A stretch of 64,000 nt of DNA from Janthinobacterium sp. TND4EL3 (GCF_900156175.1 NZ_FTMV01000007.1:124001-188000); one strand, 5' to 3'; counted from the stretch's first letter, positions 51,244 to 60,361 are shown. Program-made: numbers and translations. The notes: generated by a model not told the origin, from the letters alone.

Positions 51244-51987
51244 ATGATGAACAAAACCACCTTGCGCGCGGCTGCCGCGCTGACCATCACGGCCATGCTG
51301 GCCGGCTGCGCCACGGCGCCGGCGAACCCGAATGGCGTGCGCCAGGACAATACCTACCCGCAGTCCCAAACGGGCGCGGCGGACGACGATCCGTGCAGCG
51401 TGGGCGCGACGGCGGCTGCCGGGGCGGCCGTGGGCGCCTTGCTGGGCGCCTTGGTCAGCGGCAAGAATGGCGCGCTGAAGGGCGCAGCCATCGGCGGCGG
51501 CCTGGCGGCGGCCGGCTGCCTGGCCATCAATGTCAATTCGCGCCAGACCAAGACGGCGGCGCAGGCGGACCGCGACTACATCCGCGCCCGCGGCGCGCTG
51601 CCGCGCGAGCCGCAGGTGGTGTCGTACACGCCGCAGCTGAGCGCATCGACCGTCAAGCGTGGCCAGCCGTTCAAGGTCACCTCCGTGGTGGAGCTGGTCA
51701 ACGGCAGCGCGCAAAGCGTCAGCGACGTGCGCGAAGAGCTGGTGGTGCTCGACCCGCAGGGACAGCCGTTCAAGTCCGGCTCCAAGGCCCTGGCCAGCAA
51801 CAACAAGTCGGGCGGGCGCTTTGAAAACTCGTTCGAGCTGACCTTGCCGGCCGGCGTGTCGCAGGGCGTGTATGGCGTCAAGACGAACCTGTACGTGAAC
51901 GGCAAGCTGTCGGCCACGCGCGACCTGCACACGCAGCTGGTGATGCTGGACGACAATAGCGGCGCGGCGCGGCTGGCGCTGCGTTAA
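51244..51987 (+). CDS. tubulin-like cluster protein E: glycine-zipper lipoprotein
   Basis: A 247-residue lipoprotein. The signal peptide ends in a lipobox, MLAGC with Cys22. Residues ~50-95 are a glycine zipper (GATAAAGAAVGALLGALVSGKNGALKGAAIGGG) of the kind that inserts into or packs in the outer membrane. The C-terminal ~120 residues form a beta-sandwich-like domain (KRGQPFKVTSVVELVNGSAQSVSDVREELVVLDPQGQ...YGVKTNLYVNGK) resembling an immunoglobulin-type fold. The start is 13 bases after protein D and its stop overlaps that of the convergent LysR gene by two bases. It would be the outer end of the cluster's machine. Confidence 0.78.
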   Translation: MMNKTTLRAAAALTITAMLAGCATAPANPNGVRQDNTYPQSQTGAADDDPCSVGATAAAGAAVGALLGALVSGKNGALKGAAIGGGLAAAGCLAINVNSRQTKTAAQADRDYIRARGALPREPQVVSYTPQLSASTVKRGQPFKVTSVVELVNGSAQSVSDVREELVVLDPQGQPFKSGSKALASNNKSGGRFENSFELTLPAGVSQGVYGVKTNLYVNGKLSATRDLHTQLVMLDDNSGAARLALR

Positions 51988-52901
51988 GCGTCAATGGCAA
52001 GCTGTTCCAGCAGCCACTGCCGGAACACCCGGATGCGGCCGTCTTCTGCGCCCGCGTCCGGCCACACCAGGTGATAGGCATGGCCGTCCGCCACGGGCAG
52101 GCCGATATCGAACAGGCGCAGCAGGCGTCCCTGTGCCACTTCCTGCCTGATCATGGCCAGCTCCAGCAGGCCGACGGCGCCGCCGTCGAGGACGGCCTGC
52201 AGCACGTGGGCGGAATCGCGAAAGCCCACGCAGCGGCTGGCGTCGAAGCCGGCCACGCCGGCCGCCGCCATCCACATGGCCCAGTTCGGCCACACCATAT
52301 TATCTATCTGGCAATCCACCTGGCATAGCGTCTGTCCCACGAGGTCGCGCGGCTGCCGCAGGCTGGCGCCGCCCGCCAGCAGGGCGGGACTGCAGACGGG
52401 CACCACTTGCGTATCGAACAGGCGCACGGCATGCGTGCCCGCATAGGCGCCAGCGCCGAAGCGGATGGCGATATCGACTTCGTCCGTATCGAAATCGCGC
52501 ACTTCGTCGCTGATATCGAAGGTCAGGGCCACGTCGGGATGGGCGGCGCGCCAGTCCGCCAGCCTGGGCAGCAGCCAGTGGGTGGCAAAGCGGGGGCCCA
52601 GCGACAGGCGCAGCGGCGCGCCGCCGCGGTTCAGGCGCTGCGCGCGCGCCACGGCGTGGCGCAGGGTGGCCAGCGCATCGGCGGCCGCGTCGAACAGCAA
52701 GCGCCCGGCCGGCGTCAGCGCCATGCTGCGGCTGTTGCGCGCGAACAGCTGCAATCCCAGCTGCTCTTCCATTTCCTTGACCTGGTAGCTGACGGCGGCC
52801 GGCGTCAAGCCCAGCTCGTGCGCCGCGTGCGTGAAATTCAGGTGGCGTGCCGCCGCCTCATAGGTGCGCAGGGCACGGGTGCCGGGGAGCATGCGTTGCA
52901 T
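51984..52901 (-). CDS. LysR-type transcriptional regulator, GcvA-like
   Basis: A 305-residue DNA-binding regulator. The N-terminal winged HTH is ALRTYEAAARHLNFTHAAHELGLTPAAVSYQVKEMEEQLG with the recognition helix TPAAVSYQVK. The ligand-binding domain follows, with DIAIRFGAG typical of the GcvA subgroup. An ATG nine bases inside is a possible alternative start. It is divergent from the aminotransferase gene (105 bases between the starts), a likely target. The ligand is unknown. Confidence 0.9.
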   Translation of the reverse strand: MQRMLPGTRALRTYEAAARHLNFTHAAHELGLTPAAVSYQVKEMEEQLGLQLFARNSRSMALTPAGRLLFDAAADALATLRHAVARAQRLNRGGAPLRLSLGPRFATHWLLPRLADWRAAHPDVALTFDISDEVRDFDTDEVDIAIRFGAGAYAGTHAVRLFDTQVVPVCSPALLAGGASLRQPRDLVGQTLCQVDCQIDNMVWPNWAMWMAAAGVAGFDASRCVGFRDSAHVLQAVLDGGAVGLLELAMIRQEVAQGRLLRLFDIGLPVADGHAYHLVWPDAGAEDGRIRVFRQWLLEQLAIDA

Positions 52902-53006
52902 AGATCTTCAGGGAAAATTGAATGGTGGAGTAAAAACTCCTCGTTTCTCAAGGCGCTGGTGATTGGCGATAATGTTTTTCCTTGATGATACACGTGGAGA
53001 AAACAT

Positions 53007-53804
53007 ATGTCCCTGGCCCAATTGAACGGCCACCGCGCCAGCAGCGCCGAGCTTGCGCCGCTGGCCTTTGCCGGCTACGCCCATTTCACGGCCATGCAGG
53101 TGCGCGGCGGCAAGGTACGCGGCCTCGACCTGCACCTGGCGCGCCTGCGCCACGCCTGCCTGGCGCTGTTTGGCCAGACCATGCCCGACGCGGCGCTGCT
53201 GGCACAGCTGCGCACGGCGCTGCAGCACAGTCCGGCAGATTGTTCGCTGACGGCGACCCTGTCCTGTCCCGCGGGCGAATTCGCCGTGGCGTCCGCGCCC
53301 GCCATGCCGCAGTTGCTGGTGCGTACAGGCCCGCCGTCGGATGGCCCGCCGGGGCCGCTGCGGCTGCTGGCCGTCGAACATGAACGCATGTTGCCTTCGA
53401 TCAAACATGTGGGAGAAATCGCCAAGACCTACTATTTGCGCGAGGCGGCCCGGCTAGGGCTGGACGACGCCGTTTTCCTCGACCGTGAAGGCCGGCTCAG
53501 CGAAGGGACGATCTGGAACCTGGCGTTCTGGGATGGACAGGCTGTCGTGTGGCCCGTGGCCGCCATGTTGGCGGGCACGACGATGGCCATCGTGCGCCGC
53601 CAGCTGGAGCGGCTGGGCGTGCCGCAGCGCGAGCAGGAAATGCGCCTGGCCGACGTGGCTGGCATGGGCGGCGCCGTCGTCATGAATTCCTGGACGCCCG
53701 GCGTGCCCGTCACGCGCATCGGCGCCATCGATCTGCCGTCCGCGCCGGCGTTCCTGGCCCTGTTGCGCCGGGCCTACGAAGCGGAAGCCTTGCTGCTGCC
53801 GTAG
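53007..53804 (+). CDS. class IV aminotransferase family protein
   Basis: A 265-residue fold-type IV PLP enzyme, the family that includes branched-chain and D-amino-acid aminotransferases and aminodeoxychorismate lyase. The PLP lysine is most likely Lys133 in PSIKHVGE, aligned with the KH of PabC-like enzymes. The downstream DAVFLDREGRLSEGTIWNLAFW carries the glutamate and the (S/T)xGxxxN phosphate region. Length and the KH motif favour an ADC-lyase or D-amino-acid-type member rather than IlvE. It is divergent from the LysR gene, which may control it. Confidence 0.85.
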   Translation: MSLAQLNGHRASSAELAPLAFAGYAHFTAMQVRGGKVRGLDLHLARLRHACLALFGQTMPDAALLAQLRTALQHSPADCSLTATLSCPAGEFAVASAPAMPQLLVRTGPPSDGPPGPLRLLAVEHERMLPSIKHVGEIAKTYYLREAARLGLDDAVFLDREGRLSEGTIWNLAFWDGQAVVWPVAAMLAGTTMAIVRRQLERLGVPQREQEMRLADVAGMGGAVVMNSWTPGVPVTRIGAIDLPSAPAFLALLRRAYEAEALLLP

Positions 53805-53805
53805 C

Positions 53806-54276
53806 TTACGCGCCGCCCTGGTACCCGTGCTGGCGCCACGCCTCGTAGACGACGACGGCCACCGTGTTCGACAAATTCAAGCTGCGGTTGTCGGGGCGCA
53901 TGGGCAGGCGGATGCGCTGCTCGGCAGGAAAACCGTCGCGCAGGGCGGGATCGAGGCCTTTCGTTTCCGAACCGAACACGAACACGTCGCCGGGCAGGAA
54001 GGCCACGTCGCCGAACGGGCGCGAGCCGCGCGTGGTCATGGCGAACATGCGGGCCGGGTCGGGCTGGGTGTCGGCCAGGAAGGCTGCCCAGTTCTTGTGC
54101 ACCTTCATGTTGGCGTAATCGTGGTAATCGAGGCCGGCGCGCTTCATCTTGGCGTCGTCGAGGGGAAAGCCCAGCGGTTCGACCAGGTGCAGCTGCGCGC
54201 CCGTGTTGGCGCACAGGCGGATGACGTTGCCCGTGTTGGGCGGGATTTCAGGTTCTACCAAAACAACGTGAAACAA
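53806..54276 (-). CDS. trmL: tRNA (cytidine/uridine-2'-O-)-methyltransferase
   Basis: A 156-residue SPOUT methyltransferase that 2'-O-methylates the wobble base C34 or U34 in two leucine tRNAs. Start [26 protein letters not shown] is the family hallmark. The SAM-binding knot region is [10 protein letters not shown] and [29 protein letters not shown]. Length equals E. coli TrmL. It is followed on the same strand by comF upstream (40 bases), the pair being cotranscribed with it in second place. Confidence 0.94.
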   Translation of the reverse strand: MFHVVLVEPEIPPNTGNVIRLCANTGAQLHLVEPLGFPLDDAKMKRAGLDYHDYANMKVHKNWAAFLADTQPDPARMFAMTTRGSRPFGDVAFLPGDVFVFGSETKGLDPALRDGFPAEQRIRLPMRPDNRSLNLSNTVAVVVYEAWRQHGYQGGA

Positions 54277-54315
54277 AATGCTCTCCTTGGTCTATCTCTA
54301 ATATATACAGCGAAT

Positions 54316-55071
54316 TCAATGCGGCGGCGTGCGCGCCGCCACCACTATGCTGACCCTGGCCGCCCCCGCGCGCTTGCAGGCGGCCGCCAGCGCGTTGACG
54401 GTGTGGCCGCTGCTCATCACGTCGTCGACGATGCCGACATGGCATCCTGGCAATAACGGCCCATGGTCCGGCGCGATGGCGAACGCATGCGCCAGGTTGG
54501 CTTGCCGTTCCTGCGGCGCGACGCCGCTTTGCGCCCGCGTCTCGCGCACGCGCAGCGCCAGTCGGGGCTGCAAGGGCACGTCCAGCAGGCGCGCCAGCGG
54601 GCGGGCGATCTCCAGCGCCTGATTAAAACCCCGTTCGGCCAGCCGGGCCGGGCCCAGCGGTACGGGACACAGCAGTTGCGGCGCTTCCCACCCTTGTTGT
54701 TGCTGAATGGCAACATATAGCAGTTCTGCCAGCAGGGGCGCCAGCGCCAGGCGCGCGCCGAATTTCAGCTGCAGCAGCAACTGGTCGACGGGCGCCGCAT
54801 AGTCAAACGCCGTGACGGTGGCGTCATACGCGGGCCGCTGGCGCAGACAGCGGCCGCACAGCGGTGCCACCTCGATGTCGGCGAGCGGATTGGCGCACTG
54901 GCGGCAACGGCGCCGTGCTTGTCCCAGGTATTGGGCGCGGCAGGGCGCGCACAGCGCTTGCGGGCAGCCGGTGCCGCACAGCGCGCATTGCGCCGGCAGC
55001 ACGGTGGCGCCCAGCCACAGCTGCAGCGCCTGCCAGGCGGCCTCAAGGCGGGGTGGGGCGGCGATGCGCAT
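54316..55071 (-). CDS. comF: ComF-family amidophosphoribosyltransferase-like protein
   Basis: A 251-residue protein needed for DNA uptake in competent relatives. Zinc-binding cysteine pairs near the N terminus are CALCG...CAPC and CRQCANP...CGRC. The phosphoribosyltransferase domain has ERGFNQALEIARPLA and the PRPP loop VGIVDDVMSSGHTVNAL. Start MRIAAPPRLEAAWQALQLW (55071). It is divergent from the BioC-like gene, a common Burkholderiales arrangement. Confidence 0.9.
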   Translation of the reverse strand: MRIAAPPRLEAAWQALQLWLGATVLPAQCALCGTGCPQALCAPCRAQYLGQARRRCRQCANPLADIEVAPLCGRCLRQRPAYDATVTAFDYAAPVDQLLLQLKFGARLALAPLLAELLYVAIQQQQGWEAPQLLCPVPLGPARLAERGFNQALEIARPLARLLDVPLQPRLALRVRETRAQSGVAPQERQANLAHAFAIAPDHGPLLPGCHVGIVDDVMSSGHTVNALAAACKRAGAARVSIVVAARTPPH

Positions 55072-55128
55072 CGCGATGGCGTCGTTCCATGTACACTGCC
55101 GACATTATCTCACCTCCCCCGATTTCAC

Positions 55129-56052
55129 ATGCCAGTTCCCGCCAATCCGCCCAAAATGAGTGCGCCCATCGATGCGGTGCAAGTACGCGATTTCTTTTCC
55201 CGTCCCGCGCGCATCGCGCCGTCGGACTTCCTGCGCCGCGAAGTGTCGGCACGCATGCACGAGCGCCTGGAGCTGGTGAAAATCACGCCCCTGCGCGTGC
55301 TCGACGCCGGCTGCGGCCCGGGCGCGGACCTGGCGCAGCTGCACAAGGATTATCCCGCAGCGCAGATCATCGGTCTCGATGCAGCGCAAGCGATGATGCA
55401 GGCGGCGCGCGCGCCCGCGTCGAAACTGGCCGGCCTGAACCAGTTCCTGAGCAAGCTCTTGCCGGCCAAGACGGGCGTGGATTTATTGTGCGGCGACCTG
55501 GGCGACCTGCCGCTGGCCGCCAGCAGCGTCGACCTCGTGTGGTCGAACCTGGCGCTGCACTGGCACGCCCAGCCCGACCGCGTGTTTGCCGAATGGCGGC
55601 GCGCGCTGCGCCTCGATGGCTTGCTGATGTTTTCCTGCTTCGGCCCCGACACCTTCCGCGAAGTGCGCGACGCCTTTGCCGAGGCGGATTTGTATCCGCA
55701 TGCCTTGCCCTTTGTCGACATGCACGACTTTGGCGACATGCTGGTCGAGACGGGTTTTTCCACGCCCGTGCTGGACATGGAGATCATCACCGTTACCTAC
55801 GACACGGCGGAAAAGCTGCTGGCCGACGTGCGCGCCTTCGGCGGCAACCCGCTGACCACGCGGCGGCGCGGCCTGATGGGCAAGGCGGCCTGGCAGCGCA
55901 TGCTGGCCGCGCTGGAAAAGACGCGCCGTCCCGACGGCAAGCTGGGCCTGAGCTTCGAGATCATTTACGGCCACGCCTTCCGTCCCGCGCCGCGCGTGAC
56001 GCGCAATGGCGAGGCGATCATCCGCTTCGATCTGCCGCGCAAGCCTCAATAA
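55129..56052 (+). CDS. bioC: BioC-like malonyl-ACP O-methyltransferase
   Basis: A 307-residue class I SAM-dependent methyltransferase. SAM motif I is RVLDAGCGPGADL; the acidic residue after beta 2 is in IIGLDAA; VDLVWSNLALHW and GLLMFSCFGPDTFREVR match the BioC family, which methylates malonyl-ACP for biotin synthesis. Start 55129 is given; MSAPIDAVQVRDFF at 55156 is the alternative. No other biotin gene lies in the window, so the assignment rests on sequence and on the adjacency to comF that I recall as typical for BioC in related genera. Confidence 0.78.
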   Translation: MPVPANPPKMSAPIDAVQVRDFFSRPARIAPSDFLRREVSARMHERLELVKITPLRVLDAGCGPGADLAQLHKDYPAAQIIGLDAAQAMMQAARAPASKLAGLNQFLSKLLPAKTGVDLLCGDLGDLPLAASSVDLVWSNLALHWHAQPDRVFAEWRRALRLDGLLMFSCFGPDTFREVRDAFAEADLYPHALPFVDMHDFGDMLVETGFSTPVLDMEIITVTYDTAEKLLADVRAFGGNPLTTRRRGLMGKAAWQRMLAALEKTRRPDGKLGLSFEIIYGHAFRPAPRVTRNGEAIIRFDLPRKPQ

Positions 56053-56516
56053 ATGCACAAAGCAACCGACACTTGGTCGCCATCCGCGCATTGATCTGCA
56101 ACAAGCGTTGCAAAGCGCGCGGCGGCCGGGCCGGGGGCGTCCACAAAGCCGATTATTGCTTGATGGATTCAAGTTTACTTGATTATAATCGTTGATTGTT
56201 TGTCAGCTTGCTAATTGAAAAAAACAAGGGCTGCATACAAAATAAAAAAAACAAAGCGAGACTTATTCGAAGTTACTGCATTAGTATAGTAACCATCTTC
56301 CATGCATGGCCATATCAGGGCGTGGAAGAAAAACAGGATTCCAGCATGGTTGTTCGTCTGCGTTTTGCTGTGGACGGCCAGCATGGAATTCGCTGGTGCT
56401 TGACGCGCATGGCCGGGATTTGGCCGTGTTGCTTTCATGGAGGAGCGGCAGCGGTCCAGTACGGAGAAATCCGCAGCCGTTTAAAATATCATTATTTTTG
56501 GGTGGTTGGGGAAAAC
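56053..56516 (+). promoter_or_regulatory. long AT-rich leader region of the cox operon, with promoter
   Basis: 464 bases without a convincing gene. TTGATG (56160-56165), an 18-base spacer and a perfect TATAAT (56184-56189) form a good promoter, giving a leader of about 320 bases before coxB. The stretch 56200-56300 is strongly A-rich, unlike the genes around it. A second -10-like TATAGT lies at 56285-56290. An open frame runs through the region but shows no protein character. Confidence 0.55.
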
Positions 56517-57725
56517 ATGACACATGCAAAGCGACTTCAATCGTTGCTGCTCGGGCTGTCTTTGACAGCGTTTGGCATCGGGCGATGGGCCACGGCGGCA
56601 CCGGCTGCCGGCACCTATCCCGGCACCGGCGGTCCCGTGCCGTTTGAAATGAATCTGCAGCCGCCGGCGACACAGATCGCCCATGAAATCTACGATTTGC
56701 ACACCTGGATGATGATCATCTGCCTGGTGATCTTCGTGGCCGTGTTCGGCGTCATGTTCTATTCCATCTTCAAGCACCGCAAGTCCCTGGGCCACAAGCC
56801 GGCCACCTTCCACGAAAGCACCACTGTCGAGATCGCCTGGACCGTCGTGCCTTTCCTGATCGTCATCGGCATGGCCCTGCCTGCCACGCGCACCGTGGTC
56901 GGCATGAAGGATACGTCGAACGCCGACATCACCATCAAGGCCACGGGCATGCAGTGGAAATGGGGCTATGACTACCTGAAAGGCGAGGGCGAAGGCATTT
57001 CCTTCCTGTCCAACCTGGCCACGCCGCGCGCGCAAGTGGGGGCGCCGGGCGCGCCGCCGACGGAAAAACGCGGTGAAAACTACCTGATCGAAGTCGACAA
57101 CGAAGTCGTGGTGCCTGTCAACAAGAAGATCCGCATGGTACTGACGGCCAACGACGTCATCCACGCCTGGTCCGTGCCCGCCTTCGGCGTGAAGCAGGAT
57201 GCGATTCCCGGCTTCGTGCGCGACACCTGGTTCAAGTCCGACCATATCGGCACCTTCCGCGGCAATTGCGCCGAACTGTGCGGCAAGGAACACGCCTTCA
57301 TGCCCATCGTCGTCAAAGTCGTGTCGAACGACGATTACAAGGCATGGGTTGATAAAAAACAAAAGGAAATGGCTGCACTGGCTGATGATCCCAACAAGAC
57401 CTGGACCATCGACGAGCTGAAGGTCAAGGGCGAGAAAGTGTATGCGGCCAACTGCGTCGTCTGCCACCAGGCGACGGGCAAGGGCGTGCCGGGGGCATTT
57501 GCGCCGCTGGACGGCTCGGCCGTGGTGAACGGCCCGAAAGCCGACCAGGTCCACGTCTTGCTGAACGGGCAAAAGAGCGGCAAGTATCCCGCTGAAATGC
57601 CAGCATGGAAACAGCTGTCCGACACGGAAATTGCCGCAGTGATCACTTACACGCGCAATTCCTGGTCGAACAAGGCCGCAGAGAACATCGTTCAACCAGC
57701 CGAAGTCGTGGCTGCACGCAAGTAA
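56517..57725 (+). CDS. coxB: cytochrome c oxidase subunit II with fused cytochrome c domain
   Basis: A 402-residue caa3-like subunit II. After a short signal segment and two transmembrane helices (MMIICLVIFVAVFGVMFYSIF and TVVPFLIVIGMALPA) comes the periplasmic CuA domain, with the binuclear-copper ligands in GNCAELCGKEHAFM (Cys ~251, Cys ~255, His ~259). A cytochrome c domain is fused at the C terminus, with CVVCH at ~313-317. The start 56517 (MTHAKRLQ) has a GGGG tract upstream; the frame extends further back without protein character. It is the first gene of the cox operon, 13 bases before coxA. Confidence 0.94.
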   Translation: MTHAKRLQSLLLGLSLTAFGIGRWATAAPAAGTYPGTGGPVPFEMNLQPPATQIAHEIYDLHTWMMIICLVIFVAVFGVMFYSIFKHRKSLGHKPATFHESTTVEIAWTVVPFLIVIGMALPATRTVVGMKDTSNADITIKATGMQWKWGYDYLKGEGEGISFLSNLATPRAQVGAPGAPPTEKRGENYLIEVDNEVVVPVNKKIRMVLTANDVIHAWSVPAFGVKQDAIPGFVRDTWFKSDHIGTFRGNCAELCGKEHAFMPIVVKVVSNDDYKAWVDKKQKEMAALADDPNKTWTIDELKVKGEKVYAANCVVCHQATGKGVPGAFAPLDGSAVVNGPKADQVHVLLNGQKSGKYPAEMPAWKQLSDTEIAAVITYTRNSWSNKAAENIVQPAEVVAARK

Positions 57726-57738
57726 TTAGGAGCCGTAC

Positions 57739-59331
57739 ATGAGCACTAGCACCTTGGACCACGCCGGTCACGATCACGACCATGCCCACGATCATCCCAC
57801 CGGCCTGCGCCGCTGGCTGTTTGCCACCAACCACAAGGATATCGGCACCTTGTACTTGTGGTTCTCGTTCATCATGCTGCTGTCGGGCGGCGTGCTGGCC
57901 CTGATGATACGCACGGAACTGTTCCATCCGGGCCTGCAGTTCTTCCACCCAGAATTCTTCAACCAGCTGACCACCATGCACGGCCTGGTGATGGTGTTCG
58001 GCGCCATCATGCCGGCCTTCGTCGGCTACGCCAACTGGATGATCCCGCTGCAAGTGGGCGCGTCCGACATGGCGTTCGCCCGCATGAACAACTTCTCGTT
58101 CTGGCTGCTGCCGCCGGCCGCCATCCTGCTGGCCACGTCCTTCCTCGTGCCCGGTGGCGCCACGGCTGCCGGCTGGACCCTGTATGCGCCGCTGTCGACG
58201 CAGATGGGCCCCGGCATGGACATGGCGATTTTCGCCATGCACCTGATGGGCGCCTCGTCCATCATGGGTTCGATCAACATCATCGTCACCATCCTGAACA
58301 TGCGCGCCCCCGGCATGACCCTGATGAAAATGCCGATGTTCTGCTGGACCTGGCTCATTACCGCGTATCTGTTGATCGCCGTCATGCCGGTGCTCGCTGG
58401 CGCGATTACCATGACCCTGACGGACCGCCATTTCGGCACGTCCTTCTTTAATGCGGCAGGTGGCGGCGACCCCGTCATGTACCAGCACATCTTCTGGTTC
58501 TTCGGCCATCCCGAGGTCTACATCATGATCTTGCCGGCCTTCGGCATCGTCTCGCAGATCCTGCCCGCGTTTGCCCGCAAGCCCCTGTTCGGCTATGCCT
58601 CGATGGTCTACGCTACCGCTTCCATCGCCATCCTGTCCTTCATCGTCTGGGCGCACCACATGTTTACCACCGGCATGCCGGTGACGAGCCAGCTGTTCTT
58701 CATGTACGCGACCATGCTGATCGCCGTGCCCACGGGCGTGAAAGTGTTCAACTGGATCGCCACCATGTGGAAGGGTTCGATGACGTTCGAGACGCCGATG
58801 CTGTTCTCGGTGGGCTTCATCTTCGTCTTCACCATGGGCGGTTTCACGGGCCTGATCCTGGCCGTCACGCCGATCGACATCCAGCTGCAGGATACGTATT
58901 ACGTGGTGGCGCACTTCCACTACGTGCTGGTGGCCGGTTCGCTGTTCGCCCTGTTCGCCGGCTTCTACTACTGGTCGCCGAAATGGACGGGCCATATGTA
59001 CAACGAAACGCGCGGCAAGATCCACTTCTGGCTGTCGCTGATCACGTTCAACGTGACCTTCTTCCCCATGCACTTCCTGGGCCTGGCCGGCATGCCGCGC
59101 CGCTACGCCGACTATCCGGCGCAGTTCACGGACTTCAACATGATCGCGTCCATCGGCGCCTTCGGTTTCGGCCTGATGCAGGTGTACTTCCTGTTCTTCG
59201 TGGTCTTGCCGACCATCCGCGGCGGCAAGGCTGCCCCGGCGAAACCATGGGAAGGCGCGGAAGGCCTGGAATGGACCGTGCCGAGCCCGGCGCCGTTCCA
59301 CACGTTTGAAACGCCGCCTACCGTCAAGTAA
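57739..59331 (+). CDS. coxA: cytochrome c oxidase subunit I
   Basis: A 530-residue catalytic subunit with 12 transmembrane helices. It holds the low-spin heme a ligands ([14 protein letters not shown] and [10 protein letters not shown]) and the CuB/heme a3 site: [13 protein letters not shown], which includes the Tyr cross-linked to His, and [10 protein letters not shown]. The proton-channel signature is in the N-terminal half ([11 protein letters not shown] with LGWASDMAF-type context: [16 protein letters not shown]). The N-terminal ~30 residues are His-rich. Belongs to A-type heme-copper oxidases. Confidence 0.97.
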   Translation: MSTSTLDHAGHDHDHAHDHPTGLRRWLFATNHKDIGTLYLWFSFIMLLSGGVLALMIRTELFHPGLQFFHPEFFNQLTTMHGLVMVFGAIMPAFVGYANWMIPLQVGASDMAFARMNNFSFWLLPPAAILLATSFLVPGGATAAGWTLYAPLSTQMGPGMDMAIFAMHLMGASSIMGSINIIVTILNMRAPGMTLMKMPMFCWTWLITAYLLIAVMPVLAGAITMTLTDRHFGTSFFNAAGGGDPVMYQHIFWFFGHPEVYIMILPAFGIVSQILPAFARKPLFGYASMVYATASIAILSFIVWAHHMFTTGMPVTSQLFFMYATMLIAVPTGVKVFNWIATMWKGSMTFETPMLFSVGFIFVFTMGGFTGLILAVTPIDIQLQDTYYVVAHFHYVLVAGSLFALFAGFYYWSPKWTGHMYNETRGKIHFWLSLITFNVTFFPMHFLGLAGMPRRYADYPAQFTDFNMIASIGAFGFGLMQVYFLFFVVLPTIRGGKAAPAKPWEGAEGLEWTVPSPAPFHTFETPPTVK

Positions 59332-59342
59332 TGTCAGTGTCA

Positions 59343-59366
59343 CGGGCCGGCGTGTTGCGCGGCCCG
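59343..59366 (+). other. hairpin between coxA and the small assembly ORF
   Basis: CGGGCCG (59343-59349) and CGGCCCG (59360-59366) can pair around a ten-base loop. No T tract follows, so it is more likely an mRNA-stabilising or processing element than a terminator. Confidence 0.4.
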
Positions 59367-59386
59367 CCTTGAATAAAGTTGCTGCC

Positions 59387-59506
59387 ATGACCGAAGTGAA
59401 AACTGAGCGTAAAAAACCGAACAACCTGCGTACCGGACTGATCTTGGCGGCCCTGGCGGCCTTCTTCTTCGTGTCCGTGTTCGCCAAGCGGCTGTGGCTG
59501 TCGTGA
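59387..59506 (+). CDS. cytochrome oxidase small assembly protein
   Basis: A 39-residue single-helix membrane protein: MTEVKTERKKPNNLRTGL, then ILAALAAFFFVSVFAKRLWLS. A small protein of this kind between subunit I and the CuB chaperone gene is a regular feature of betaproteobacterial cox loci. Its TGA overlaps the GTG start of ctaG (GTGA, 59503-59506), so both are translated together. Its helix probably sits in the inner membrane with a basic cytosolic N terminus. Confidence 0.8.
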   Translation: MTEVKTERKKPNNLRTGLILAALAAFFFVSVFAKRLWLS

Positions 59507-60075
59507 CGACGCCCGTGCAACAGGAAACGCGCGGCCTGAACCGCAAGATGCTGGGCAAGCTGCTCGTCATTGCCGTGCTGATGTTCGGCTTTGGCTATGC
59601 CCTGATTCCCGTCTACAAGCAGATTTGCGAAGTGATGGGCATCAACGTGCTGACGCAGAAGGATGGCACGGTCGCCTACGACAACAATACGCAGGTCGAC
59701 ACGACGCGCAGCATTACCGTCGAATTTGACGGCAATGCCCAGGGGCCTTGGCGCTTCCGTCCCACCGTGTCGAGCATGCAAGTGCATCCGGGCGAACTGG
59801 TGACCGTCATGTATGAAGTGGTCAACACGCAAAACCGCGTCGTCAATGCGCAAGCCATTCCCAGCTACGCACCGCAGAGCGCCACGCCGCACTTCAAGAA
59901 GGTCGAGTGCTTCTGCTTCAAGCAGCAGACCCTGAAGGCGCACGAGGCGCGGCAGATGCCCGTGGTGTTCTTTCTCGATCCGGCCTTGCCGAAAGAGGTC
60001 AAGACCATCACCCTGTCGTACACGTTTTTCGAGATTGCCGGTCTGAGCCAGGCTCAGGCGCCGGCCGTCCAATAG
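59503..60075 (+). CDS. ctaG: cytochrome c oxidase assembly protein CtaG/Cox11 (CuB chaperone)
   Basis: A 190-residue periplasmic copper chaperone anchored by one helix (LLVIAVLMFGFGYALIPVY). Copper ligands are Cys42 in QICEVMGI and the pair Cys136/Cys138 in ECFCFKQQTL, the CFCF hallmark of Cox11. It delivers copper to CuB of subunit I. The GTG at 59503, overlapping the preceding stop, is chosen; a GTG three codons earlier is also open. Confidence 0.94.
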   Translation: MTTPVQQETRGLNRKMLGKLLVIAVLMFGFGYALIPVYKQICEVMGINVLTQKDGTVAYDNNTQVDTTRSITVEFDGNAQGPWRFRPTVSSMQVHPGELVTVMYEVVNTQNRVVNAQAIPSYAPQSATPHFKKVECFCFKQQTLKAHEARQMPVVFFLDPALPKEVKTITLSYTFFEIAGLSQAQAPAVQ

Positions 60076-60084
60076 GAGAGTGCC

Positions 60085-60297
60085 ATGAGCGAGCCGCAAG
60101 CATCCAAACCGCAGAAAGCATCGTTCCTGTATTCGCTGCGGGCCGTCGTGTGGTCGTTTACGGGCTTGCGCCGCAAGAGCGATTTCGATACGGATTCGGC
60201 CAAGCTCAATCCCGTGCACATCGTCATCGCGGGCTTGCTGGTGGTGGCTTGCCTGATCGGCGTGCTCCTGACCGTCGTTAAATTCGCTGTCTCATGA
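60085..60297 (+). CDS. DUF2970 small membrane protein
   Basis: A 70-residue protein with one C-terminal helix (PVHIVIAGLLVVACLIGVLLTVVKFAV) and the segment SLRAVVWSFTGLRRKSDFD, the DUF2970 signature. It sits nine bases after ctaG. It is nearly always found inside betaproteobacterial cytochrome oxidase operons; its job is unknown, but oxidase assembly is the obvious inference. Confidence 0.87.
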   Translation: MSEPQASKPQKASFLYSLRAVVWSFTGLRRKSDFDTDSAKLNPVHIVIAGLLVVACLIGVLLTVVKFAVS

Positions 60298-60361
60298 TTT
60301 TTTGCTGCATCTATATCTATAACGTATAAAAACCACCCTACAAGTTTTTGAGGAGATGATG

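Noticed and set aside
56196-56516. N-terminal extension of coxB by 107 codons
   Set aside because: The extension has stop-poor but non-protein-like content; subunit II proteins begin at the short signal segment that starts at 56517.
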